A stretch of DNA of 12,894 nt from positions 1 through 12,894 of the forward strand of contig JWZX01000206.1 of NCBI GenBank assembly GCA_001275005.1, in the 5' to 3' direction. The stretch is from Chrysochromulina tobinii (Eukaryota > Haptophyta > Prymnesiales > Chrysochromulinaceae). Position numbers and translations under genes: made by a program. This document shows, in pieces, positions 1 to 7,352 of the stretch. Under the pieces are notes generated by a model that saw nothing but the letters and a program-made list of their open reading frames with translations, made no database searches and was not told the origin of the DNA. Within the stretch, counting starts at the first letter, position 1. Every line of letters begins with the position of its first letter.

Positions 1-646
1 CGAGGGCGGCGGCGGCGAGGGCGAGGGCGGCGGCGGCGAGGGTGGCGAGGGCGGCGGAGGTGATGGCGAGGGTGGCGGCTGTGACGGGGGCAGTCGCGGA
101 GGAGGTGACGGCAGAGTGTACGTGCCGATCGGGAAGCGTGTCGCACACGCCGTATTGTTCGTGCAGCTCGCGAGCGCCAGATTGCCCGAGTATCGGAAAC
201 TACCCAGCTGCCAAATCGCCGAAGGTCTAGTGCCTGAGACACGGTACGCCCAGCCGTCGGTGTAGTGCCAGGGCTGCACCGCGCTCGCATTGTTCGGCTC
301 ACCTAGCCGGTCGACCACCACTCCGTTATGATAGAGCTCAAGGGCGTCGTTGCCATCCACATTGAGTACGCTGCTGGTGCCGAGGAGGTTGGGGGCTCCC
401 GCGCCAAACCAGTTGGCGAAGTTCGTCGTCGCGCTCGCGATGTAGAGATAGGTGCTCGCGCCCACCGCGCCGAAGGGCAGGCTGTATGCAAGGCCACCCG
501 AGCCAAGCCCATTCGTAGAGCGGCCCAGGCCGTACGCGCTCAAGTCGAGGATCTCACAGAGCGTGTACAGCTCGAGCGCCTTGGGCGTCCCACCAGGCAA
601 CGGTCCGTCGATGATACCGGTCAGGAGGAGACACATCTGCATTGAG

Positions 647-677
<31 letters not shown>

Positions 678-1452
678 AGGGCGGCGAGGGCGGCGCGTTG
701 ATGCACACGCCCGCGAAGATGCAGCTCACCCACTCCGGACGGTCGACGAACGGGTTGCGGTTGTGCTGGTACGTGGTGCAGATGCGCGCATTGCGAGCTG
801 ATTCTTTGGGGCTCACGGGGTCGAGTTCGTTCCATCGCAGCAGCGCACTCAAATTGCCCATCAAGCCCGCCGTCACGTTGGGCTGCGAGCTCAGCTCGAG
901 GTCGACCGTGTTTGGGTCCCAGTTCGTGTTGCCGTCGTACCGCACGGCCATGTAGAACATGCTACGCGCGAGGTCACCCCGCTGGCTCTCTGGCGGCTGG
1001 AAGCGGTCGGAGTCTTTGGCGGTCGAGGGCGCCGCCTCCACGTGCGCCGGCTGTTGGCACCCGTTGTACGGGCTGCAATAGTCAAAGAAGAGGTTGTTGC
1101 GTGCGCTGTTCACATTCCAATCGGCAGGGTACAGGTGGTGCAGATCAGAGAAGTCAGGCCCAGTGTAGCCAACACCGTACGACTTTGGCCAGGAGTGCTC
1201 GCGATTCCAGCCCTTCGAATCACGGCTTGACACCGAGAGTGTGTGGTCCGAGTAGATGAGCGAAACATTACCCGGGGCGAGTGGCGCCGCGTCGTGCAGG
1301 TCACCCAGCGCGTTCCACGCATCATCATAGGAGACGATGGTGTGATTTGCGATGCGTGCGCGGAGCGCCGACTTCAGGCCCGCGGGACCCAGCGTGATGT
1401 GGTCGATGCCCGTGTAATAGGCGGTCGGGTTGGCACAGGCCCACGAAGACAT
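1..1452 (-). CDS. Endonuclease I (EndA/NucM-like) with proline-rich linkers and lamin-tail-like domain, partial at left edge
   Basis: Probable secreted DNA/RNA endonuclease of the beta-beta-alpha-metal endonuclease I family. All coding is in one minus-strand frame with codons starting at positions divisible by 3. The nuclease domain spans about 1425-720. It shows NREHSWPKSYG (catalytic His, near 1200), DLHHLYPADWN followed by SARNNLFFDY (metal-binding Asn region), RGDLARSMFYMAVRYDG (near 975-935) and HNRNPFVDRPEWV (near 765-730), which are the family's hallmark blocks in the usual order. A PPSPPSPPPSPP linker follows (about 695-650). Next comes a domain of about 170 residues (about 640-140) with KALELYTL, NWFGAG, DGNDALELYHNGVVVDRLG and DGWAYR, resembling lamin-tail domains that accompany bacterial extracellular nucleases. 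A second proline/serine-rich stretch (about 115-1) runs off the window. The chosen ATG (1452) is only the first in-frame Met after a stop at 1497-1495. No signal peptide follows it, so an upstream exon with the true start is likely. The nuclease assignment is firm; secretion is inferred. Confidence 0.85.
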
Positions 1453-1606
1453 CCCGTCCCCCTCGTTGTCGGAAGGTGGCACAACCAACCTGGGTCACCC
1501 TCTCCGTTCGTGGACGCGCCGACGGCCGAATCAACTTCTGGAACGCGATTCCCAAATCCAGTGAGTTTCTTTCACGTCGCTCGACTTTCACGTGCTCACA
1601 CTCCAA

Positions 1607-1951
1607 ATGCTATTTGTAAGCCAGACCTTCGCGGGTGTTTCACAGCCAAAAGATCTTCCCTCGTCCCAACGCTGCGCCCGCCACATGCCCGCAGACTCCA
1701 CGAGCGACTCGTGGTACTCGGGCGGCGCTTCGTCATTCTTCGGCGTGGATCTCAACGGCGATGGCGAGGACGACGGCATGCTGCGTGTGGCGGTCATCAC
1801 AGTGAGGGAGTATCTGGACTCATTAACTGAGGATGAACGCACTCGCATCATGGGCCTGTTTGTGGTCAGCTTTATCGGTCTGCTTGCTTGCGTTGCTGCG
1901 CGAATATTCAAACGCTGCTGCTGTCCTCATGCGGACAAGCTCTTGTTGTGA
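1607..1951 (+). CDS. Small putative single-pass membrane protein with Ca-loop-like acidic motif
   Basis: The family is not recognised. The plus frame encodes about 114 residues from the ATG at 1607; the same frame is open slightly upstream but only from a GTG. It contains DLNGDGEDDG (near 1747-1776), which looks like an EF-hand or thrombospondin-type-3 calcium loop. After a short TEDERTR stretch comes a hydrophobic segment, IMGLFVVSFIGLLACVAA (about 1848-1901), then a basic/cysteine tail KRCCCP and a stop at 1949-1951. The order of acidic loop, transmembrane helix and short Cys/Arg tail looks real rather than random. The 5' end is uncertain. A consensus donor GTGAGT at 1561 and an acceptor TTTCACAG ending at 1645 would join phase 0 to an open upstream frame, but that exon would lie close to or antisense over the endonuclease. 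It could therefore be the last exon of a larger gene. Confidence 0.42.
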   Translation: MLFVSQTFAGVSQPKDLPSSQRCARHMPADSTSDSWYSGGASSFFGVDLNGDGEDDGMLRVAVITVREYLDSLTEDERTRIMGLFVVSFIGLLACVAARIFKRCCCPHADKLLL

Positions 1952-2151
1952 TCTGGTGCACCTGGACCTCACCTTGCGAAATCTCCATTCTGCTGGTCGC
2001 TCACTCTCGCCAAATGTTGGTGCTGCATTGAACGGCGACGCCTAGTCATTTCAAAGTTGCCATCACGTTCGAGTCATTGCTGGCGAAGTTGCACGGTATG
2101 CCCGGGTGCTCTGCGCGATACTCTGTGCATCAGCAGAGCGAGGACGGCGAC

Positions 2152-2196
2152 ATCGCCGCTGTCCACCCTTGGCGAAATCGCCGCTGTCCACCCTTG
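2152..2196. repeat. Two-copy 20-bp direct repeat, period 25 bp
   Basis: The 20-mer ATCGCCGCTGTCCACCCTTG occurs at 2152-2171 and again, identical, at 2177-2196, separated by GCGAA. It is non-coding as far as I can see. Confidence 0.9.
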
Positions 2197-2288
2197 TCCC
2201 GCTTGCAGCGAGGAGTTGGACACCGGACAGCGGTGTCAGTCTCAGAGCACTCCTCGTCGCGAACGGCCGGCGCGGGTTGGAGCCTTTC

Positions 2289-2309
2289 GCGCTCGCTTCT
2301 TGCGAGCGC
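2289..2309. other. Perfect 8-bp stem hairpin in convergent spacer
   Basis: GCGCTCGC (2289-2296) and GCGAGCGC (2302-2309) are perfect reverse complements around the 5-base loop TTCTT. It sits between two converging genes, so it could form in the 3' part of either transcript. No function is shown by the sequence alone. Confidence 0.6.
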
Positions 2310-2512
2310 CGCCAGCACCACTCGCTCGGCGCTCGTTCGCGCGCCTAGCATCAGCAGCTGCTTTGAGGACCTCCACGTGTGTACAGGCAGCGTACAGCCG
2401 TAGGCCGTACACATCTCTGACTTGGCAACCGAACATATACTGAAGCATATGCACGTCTGATTGTTTCCGAGTTTTAGCTTCTAATTTGTACCCATAGGGA
2501 GTTCATTCACAA

Positions 2513-2546
2513 ATCAAACGCTACAATTCATCAAACGCTACCATTC
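2513..2546. repeat. Tandem 17-bp repeat, two copies
   Basis: ATCAAACGCTACAATTC (2513-2529) is followed directly by the same 17-mer with one change, A to C (2530-2546). It lies in an AT-richer patch downstream of the 404-residue gene. Confidence 0.85.
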
Positions 2547-2655
2547 AGAGGGATGGGCGGTGATAATTTGCCGGCGCCGGTAGAGCGGCAGCGCCTGCGG
2601 CGTGGAGGGATCGTGGCGAGACTCGAGGGAGGTACAGCTGAAGGTAGCTCCGGTC

Positions 2656-3870
2656 TCACAGCCGTCCTAGCTCGTGAACATCAGTCGAGACGATTCCATT
2701 GTTGGCTCCGATGCGCACAAGCTCGTCATACAGCCTCTCGTCGTAGCCCACGGGGACGACAAGCTGCATGGTGAAGGTCGGATTCTCCCGCTCGTACCGC
2801 GTGCGGATCTGTTGAATGGTCGGGCCGCGCCCATGGTGAAGGTCCCATTCGCACATCAGGTTCTGTGTCGCCGTGTAGACGGGAGCGAGGTCGTTGTAGC
2901 GTATTTCCTGCGTTTGATCGTCATCCACGGTGTACATGCCCAAATAGAGGGCCTTCTTTGCCGCATCCTTGCCATGCCAGGCGCTGTGTGGCATCTTGAG
3001 CTTGTGATCGGTGCAATGGCGAAAGAGGTGGAAGTGGGTCTGCCCAGTCTTCTTGAGCTCCGAAGCAAGGTCCCAGAACATGTACAGCCCGCTGTCGCCC
3101 GCGAACGAGGGTGCCCATGGATTCCAGTCCGCTAGACCCCACAGGTAGAACTCGCCCTTGCGGATGAGCACGTGGCCGTCCGGTAAGATGTGATCCTCCT
3201 GTACGAGCCGGAAGTCGTCGGTACCGACCCCGCCCAAGACTTGAGTCAGGCAGCGGGGATGGCAGCCTGCGCGGAAGACGGCGCGCGGAAGGCCCTCTGG
3301 CGTTGTCTGGAGCTTTGCGCGAAGTGCTTCCTGGCTCAACGTCTGGGCATTCTTGGCCGTTGTGACGTCCCCAGAGTTTTGCACGTACTCGAGCTTGACG
3401 CGGATCGGGTCGGGGAGTGATGGCGCCGACGCCTGCATCTCCTGACTGCGCTTCACCTTCGCTTCCGTCTTCGCCTCCGTCTTTGCCTCCGTCATTGCCT
3501 CCGTCGTCGCCTCTAGCTTTACCTCTCCCTTTACCACCTCCATTGTGACATCTGTCTTAGCGTCCACCCTCCCCTTCTTGCTGCTTGGCTCGGAAACTTT
3601 GCACATGAACTCTTCAAAGTCAAGGCCCTCCCGCTGGATGCACTTGCGAATCTGGTCAAGTGTTACGTAGGATGGATCTCTGTCACCATCTGGATGCACC
3701 ATGAGCATGGGCGGAGAACCCCGTTCCTCCTTGTGCGCGAGCACAGAGCACCAAGTTTGCGTCCCGTCCGTGCGTGGAGTCAGTACACACGAGTGTCCCG
3801 GAGGGAACATGTCGAGCGTAAGAGGCAACTCCACGGGCACGGCTCGCTTCGGCCGAGGCGTCGCCGACAT
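2656..3870 (-). CDS. Hypothetical protein of 404 residues with TEAK repeat and conserved-looking C-terminal domain
   Basis: I do not recognise the family. It is a single uninterrupted exon starting at an ATG with A at -3. Residues 15-90 look like a small folded domain (FPPGHSCVL, WCSVLAHKEE, YVTLDQIRKCI). Residues 95-145 are charged and low-complexity, with TEA(K/M) repeated about four times (residues 123-138), encoded by 12-base repeats. Residues 195-390 look like a second globular domain, rich in aromatic residues: GEFYLWGLADWNPWAP (239-254), HFHLFRHCTDHK (279-290), ALYLGMYTVDDD (307-318) and FTMQLVVPVGYDERLYDELV (366-385). The Tyr/Trp-rich ...YLGMY... core faintly recalls uncharacterised eukaryotic DUF domains, but I cannot name one with confidence. 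There is no signal peptide or membrane segment, so a soluble nuclear or cytosolic protein is the plain reading. Its start faces the homeobox gene across about 470 bases. Confidence 0.8.
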   Translation of the reverse strand: MSATPRPKRAVPVELPLTLDMFPPGHSCVLTPRTDGTQTWCSVLAHKEERGSPPMLMVHPDGDRDPSYVTLDQIRKCIQREGLDFEEFMCKVSEPSSKKGRVDAKTDVTMEVVKGEVKLEATTEAMTEAKTEAKTEAKVKRSQEMQASAPSLPDPIRVKLEYVQNSGDVTTAKNAQTLSQEALRAKLQTTPEGLPRAVFRAGCHPRCLTQVLGGVGTDDFRLVQEDHILPDGHVLIRKGEFYLWGLADWNPWAPSFAGDSGLYMFWDLASELKKTGQTHFHLFRHCTDHKLKMPHSAWHGKDAAKKALYLGMYTVDDDQTQEIRYNDLAPVYTATQNLMCEWDLHHGRGPTIQQIRTRYERENPTFTMQLVVPVGYDERLYDELVRIGANNGIVSTDVHELGRL

Positions 3871-4110
3871 GTTTTGTAGCGCCTATGTGGCGCGTCGGCG
3901 TCTGGCGGAGTGCAGGAGCGAGCTCGTGAGCGCTCGTGCGACGCTCTCGAGGACTTGGCTTGTGGGGAATCCTCCTCTGAAGCTTGAGCTTCTGTGAATG
4001 TGACAATTCGACGATCGGTGAGGACCGGCTGTATGCTTCGATTGAGCAGACCGGTGTTAATTGGCGCATCTCGCTGAGCGACGGTGTCAACAAGGGGTGT
4101 CAATAGGCGC

Positions 4111-4142
4111 ACTCACTCACTCACTCACTCACTCACTCACTC
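4111..4142. repeat. (ACTC)8 microsatellite
   Basis: Eight uninterrupted copies of ACTC, about 200 bases upstream of the homeobox start codon and 240 bases upstream of the minus-strand gene's start. Confidence 0.97.
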
Positions 4143-4190
4143 TGTCTCTGGGTCGTCACCCCTCTGTCTCTCAGTATTCATATCTCTCTG

Positions 4191-4210
4191 TCACTCACTC
4201 ACTCACTCAC
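4191..4210. repeat. Second ACTC/TCAC microsatellite, five copies
   Basis: Five copies of the same tetranucleotide (written TCAC here). The 48 bases between this tract and the first are rich in TCTC/CTGTCTC. Confidence 0.95.
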
Positions 4211-4337
4211 AAACTCTGAGCGAGCGGTGGCCGTCCCAAATGGCAAAACGACGCCTGTGAAGCGACGACGCCTGTGAAGAAAAAACAGGGCGGTGCACAT
4301 CATTATTGTCGCGCTGCCTGCCGTACATTGAGAGAAC

Positions 4338-5327
4338 ATGGCCGACGAGGCGGCCATGGTGGCACTAGAGAAGCAGGCGATAGTGGACGTGGCGGCATCG
4401 CCCAACGAAGCCGCCACGGCCGAGATGGCGTACATGGCGGCGACGACCGCAGCCATCGAGGTGGCAGCCACGGCTGCGGCGACCGTAGAATCGACCTTGG
4501 TGGCGATGGCCACGGCCAACGGGGACGCGATGCACCCGATGACAATCGTCGCCGAAATTGCCGGCGGCGAGGACGGCGAGGAGGAAGGCGAGGACGGCGC
4601 CGGCCAAAAGCGTCGGCGCAATCGTCAGAGCTTCAGCCGAGGCCAGGTTCAGATGCTCGAGCACATCTTCACCACTACTCCCATGCCACGGCAAGCCCTG
4701 CTCAACGAGCTCTCGCAGCGGCTAGACATCCCGACGCGCTCGGTGCGCGTATGGTTCCAGAATCGGCGCCAGCGCGTCAAGGCGATGCACCAGCAGCAGG
4801 GCATGGCGCCGCCCGTGCTCCGCAACGCCGAGGATCGACTCACGTCGCTAGAGAAGCTGCTGCCCGATCTGACGCCCCCGGGGATGTTGAGCGCCATGGT
4901 GGGCATCCCGCAGCACTTTGCGTATGGGGGCGCCGTAATGGGCGCGGCAGGGCCCCACACGGGAGCGCCGTCAGGCTCCATGGCGGGCTCCATGGCGGGC
5001 GCCGTGCCGGCCGCCGGCGCCTATCGGGCAGTGAGGCTGGTCGGAGTCCACGGGAAGCAGCCGGTCTTCCGCATGGAAGAGCTCTCGCAGGTGCCCAACC
5101 TGATGCGCAGCATCGCGACGGGCAACCTGCTCAAGGCGCTGCCCGGCGGCGCCTATGCGGAGTACGCTCCACTCCTTGTCCCTGCCGCCAGCGAGGCGCC
5201 CGCCTCTCGCGAGGCAGCGGCTCATGAGGAGACTGCGGACGTGCTGCTGCTGCCGGAAGGCGTCCAGGACGACGCGGCGAGGCCCTATCGCGAAGCGGCT
5301 GAGGCGCAGGCGTCGCCCGAACCCTAA
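4338..5327 (+). CDS. Homeodomain transcription factor
   Basis: A sequence-specific DNA-binding protein expected in the nucleus; 329 residues in one exon. The ATG sits in a good context (A at -3, G at +4). Residues 1-75 are strikingly rich in Ala, Met and Thr. Residues 77-88 are an acidic Gly/Glu/Asp stretch. A basic run KRRRNR then opens the homeodomain (about residues 91-150), whose recognition helix is RSVRVWFQNRRQRVK. Key positions in homeodomain numbering are all canonical: R5, F8, L16, F20, W48, F49, Q50, N51 and R53. It has the standard 60-residue spacing, so it is not a TALE three-residue-insertion type. Gln50 predicts a TAAT-type core preference by analogy. The C-terminal half is Ala/Gly/Pro-rich with a more ordered stretch, YRAVRLVGVHGKQPVFRMEE (about residues 230-250). 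I see no leucine zipper, START or LIM domain, so the subfamily cannot be assigned. Confidence 0.93.
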   Translation: MADEAAMVALEKQAIVDVAASPNEAATAEMAYMAATTAAIEVAATAAATVESTLVAMATANGDAMHPMTIVAEIAGGEDGEEEGEDGAGQKRRRNRQSFSRGQVQMLEHIFTTTPMPRQALLNELSQRLDIPTRSVRVWFQNRRQRVKAMHQQQGMAPPVLRNAEDRLTSLEKLLPDLTPPGMLSAMVGIPQHFAYGGAVMGAAGPHTGAPSGSMAGSMAGAVPAAGAYRAVRLVGVHGKQPVFRMEELSQVPNLMRSIATGNLLKALPGGAYAEYAPLLVPAASEAPASREAAAHEETADVLLLPEGVQDDAARPYREAAEAQASPEP

Positions 5328-5733
5328 CTCCAGGTGCCCACCACGACGCGTGCCCCGGTCCTTCGGAAGGCGGCTGAGGCGCAGGGCTACGCTGGTGTCG
5401 CCGCGCCGCCCGCGCATTTGAGTGCTGCGCGCGCGCCGCCAGCGCCCGCCGTGGCGCCCACTATCGACCGATGTGCCCACCATGGCGCCCACCATGCCTG
5501 CCGCTCTCGTTGCCGCGCTCGGTGTCGTCGCGCGCGCGCCTACAGCGAGCGTTGCGCTTGGCGTGAATGCCGGCGGGGCTGAAAAGCTCGATCACCATAT
5601 GTGTGTGCACATCTCTACAGACGAGAGTGCGTGCTCATTTCAACGCGGCGCGCGCGTGGGCGATGAAGCCAGCTGAAATTCGGCTGTAGTGAGGCACGCG
5701 CGGGACGCGGTTGCCCTTTTGATGTGCGCGATT

Positions 5734-5763
5734 TCACGTGATGCGCAGTAATTGATCACGTGA
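5734..5763. promoter_or_regulatory. Pair of TCACGTGA palindromes (E-box/G-box type)
   Basis: The 8-bp palindrome TCACGTGA occurs at 5734-5741 and 5756-5763, 22 bases apart start to start (about two helical turns). CACGTG is the core bound by bHLH and bZIP G-box factors. The position between two 3' ends is unusual for a promoter, so function is uncertain. Confidence 0.4.
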
Positions 5764-5855
5764 TACTATACTCTTACCGTTACGCCATGCCCCCACACGA
5801 CCCCTACCGCCCAATCCGACTCGACAGCTCACTCGTCTGACACAATTTTGGTGGT

Positions 5856-5873
5856 TTAACCTCCCATGGTTAA
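5856..5873. other. Inverted repeat TTAACC / GGTTAA
   Basis: TTAACC (5856-5861) and GGTTAA (5868-5873) are perfect arms around a 6-base loop, TCCCAT. It lies about 75 bases past the stop codon of the minus-strand oxidoreductase, so it could sit in that gene's 3' untranslated region. Confidence 0.45.
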
Positions 5874-5948
5874 GCCTACTAATAACTGCCCATGGTTCCG
5901 TCGACGACGCAAACGCGGGGCGATCCGGGTGCGCTCACGCCTGTGCGT

Positions 5949-7143
5949 TCAAACGACCTTCTGGCGCTTCGCATCGGCGCTGGCGGGCGGGTGCCATGTC
6001 CACGGCGCCCCGTCCGCCCAGCACTGCTTGATCGCGGGCACGAGCATATCCGCGAGCGTGAGGGCGTCGATGGCCCCCTCGAGTCCGACGACGCCGTCCG
6101 GGATGCCAGCCTTGCCGGAGCCGATGTGCGAGAGGAAGGTGTTCTTGAGCCTCTCGTAGTCGGGCGCCTGCTGCAGAAAGTAGGGCCTGATGAGCGGGTC
6201 CGCCTTCTGAGCCTTCATGATCCAAGCCTCATGCTCTGGGCTGGGTAGACGAAACTCTGACGTCGCGCGGCCAGAGCTCGCGTCCGTGAGGACGATCTTC
6301 GAAAAGTTGCCTCCGCACCGATCGGCGCTGAACGTGAGCTCGTCCACGCGTACGCTGCCCGGCGGCGGCGGCGGCGCGTCCGCCGGCATCTCCGCCAGCT
6401 TGAGCGTGAAAGTCACACGGCTCCAGTCACTTCGGCCATCCCCGAGGTCGATGAGCTCGGAGGCGTTCGGATCGAGCACGATGGAGGTGACGCGGTCGGC
6501 CGAGACGCCGAATAAGGTGCACGCGAGGGCGAGCTCGTGGCAGCACATGTTGTGCAGCATGCCCTCGCCGCCCGGGCCGCGCAGGAAGGCGAGCAGCGGC
6601 TCTCCCGGCACGAACTCATTGCAGTGCAGGAGAGTGACGCGCGGCAGCGGCGCGCCGTCACCGACGGCAAGGAGCGCGGCGAGAGCGTCGCGCGTGTACG
6701 CGGCGACGTTCTTGTTGTAGCCCACGACCACCGACACGTTGCGCGCGTCCGCGGCGGCCTTCATCTCGCGTAGCTGCGCGGCACTTTCGCCAGCTGGCTT
6801 CTCGATGTAGATGTGCGTCGCACCTGCCTCGAGCGCCTCCATGAAGAGGCGCTTGGCGTCGCATGTGCGGCCGGCGATCAGGAAGAGGCGCGGCGCGCCC
6901 GCGTCGCCCGTGGCCGCGGGCACCTCGCCGATCGAGGCGCAGAACACGACCTCTGGATTAGCCTTGACCAGCTCGTCAAAGCTTTCCGAGCCGGACTTGC
7001 CGTGGCCCGGCCCCATGAAGTAGGGCTCGACGACGGCGCTCACGGTGACCGCCTCGTGCTCGAGCAGCTGGGTCAAGTGGAACCAGCCCATCGAGACCTT
7101 GGGACGCGCCGCAGCACACGACGACGACGTCTGTCTTGGCCAT
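5949..7143 (-). CDS. Gfo/Idh/MocA-family NAD(P)-dependent oxidoreductase, with apparent frameshift
   Basis: A dehydrogenase-like enzyme that would act on a sugar, polyol or similar substrate using NAD(P)H. The N-terminus MAKTDVVVVCCGA (7143-7105), the first Rossmann strand and glycine turn, is in one frame. The following PKVSMGWFHLTQLLEHEAV and everything after it lie in a frame one base further on, so the two parts are separated by what looks like one extra base near 7100-7112. Downstream, the shifted frame carries THIYIEKPAGE (the EKP signature, 6795-6803), VVVGYNKNVAAY and GEGMLHNMCCHELALACTLFG (a His-rich active-site helix region near 6580-6535). It ends at 5949 after a basic tail. About 397 residues is normal for the family. 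An alternative GTG start at 7214 keeps one frame open but destroys the Rossmann strand. The substrate cannot be told from sequence. Confidence 0.85.
7100..7112 (-). other. Probable +1 frameshift position in oxidoreductase gene
   Basis: Reading from the ATG at 7143, the frame gives VVVVCCGASQ and then diverges. Skipping one base near GGCGCGTCCCAAG restores PKVSMGWFHL. It could be a sequencing or assembly indel, a true frameshift mutation, or a programmed +1 shift. Confidence 0.65.
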
Positions 7144-7152
7144 TTGCAGTTC

Positions 7153-7170
7153 CCGAAAACTCCTTTTCGG
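7153..7170. other. Hairpin just upstream of oxidoreductase start
   Basis: CCGAAAA (7153-7159) and TTTTCGG (7164-7170) form a perfect 7-bp stem with a 4-base loop, about 10 bases upstream of the minus-strand ATG at 7143. It would fall in the 5' untranslated region. Confidence 0.45.
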
Positions 7171-7352
7171 CGACGAGCGGCAAAGGCGGGTTGTGAACGT
7201 AGGGAGTCCCGCACCTGCCATTAACGCCCGACACGGCGCCGCGAGGCTCGTCAGGGCCATATCTACATGTATGCGCGTGATGCTGCGCCATGTCAATCTG
7301 GAACATGTACCCACTTACCCCGACTTTCCCTCCCTATTCGCTATTGCCCTAT

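Larger units (their letters stand above)
1952..2655. other. Convergent intergenic spacer
   Basis: This lies between the 3' end of the small plus-strand gene and the 3' end of the minus-strand 404-residue gene. It holds two short tandem repeats and one perfect hairpin, listed separately. Composition drops to AT-rich around 2430-2550, as expected of a non-coding tail. Open frames here lack recognisable features and I do not call them. Confidence 0.6.
3871..4337. promoter_or_regulatory. Divergent intergenic region, probable shared promoter area
   Basis: It separates the divergent starts of the 404-residue gene (minus) and the homeobox gene (plus), so both promoters must lie here unless further exons exist. 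It carries two ACTC microsatellites separated by a CT-rich stretch. I see no clear TATA box. Confidence 0.5.
5328..5948. other. Convergent intergenic spacer with CACGTG palindromes
   Basis: It lies between the 3' ends of the homeobox gene (plus) and the oxidoreductase gene (minus). The first 250 bases are GC-rich and resemble coding sequence (Ala/Pro-rich open frames without recognisable domains). From about 5700 the composition falls. Two TCACGTGA palindromes and an inverted repeat occur there. Confidence 0.55.

Noticed and set aside
303-1259. Plus-strand open frames opposite the endonuclease
   Set aside because: The minus strand carries a continuous, clearly conserved nuclease and lamin-tail-like sequence; the plus frames have no features.
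4274-5227. A 317-residue open frame overlapping the homeobox gene in another frame
   Set aside because: It is rich in Arg/Gly/His, with no recognisable domain. The homeodomain in the other frame is unambiguous, and such shadows are expected at this GC content.
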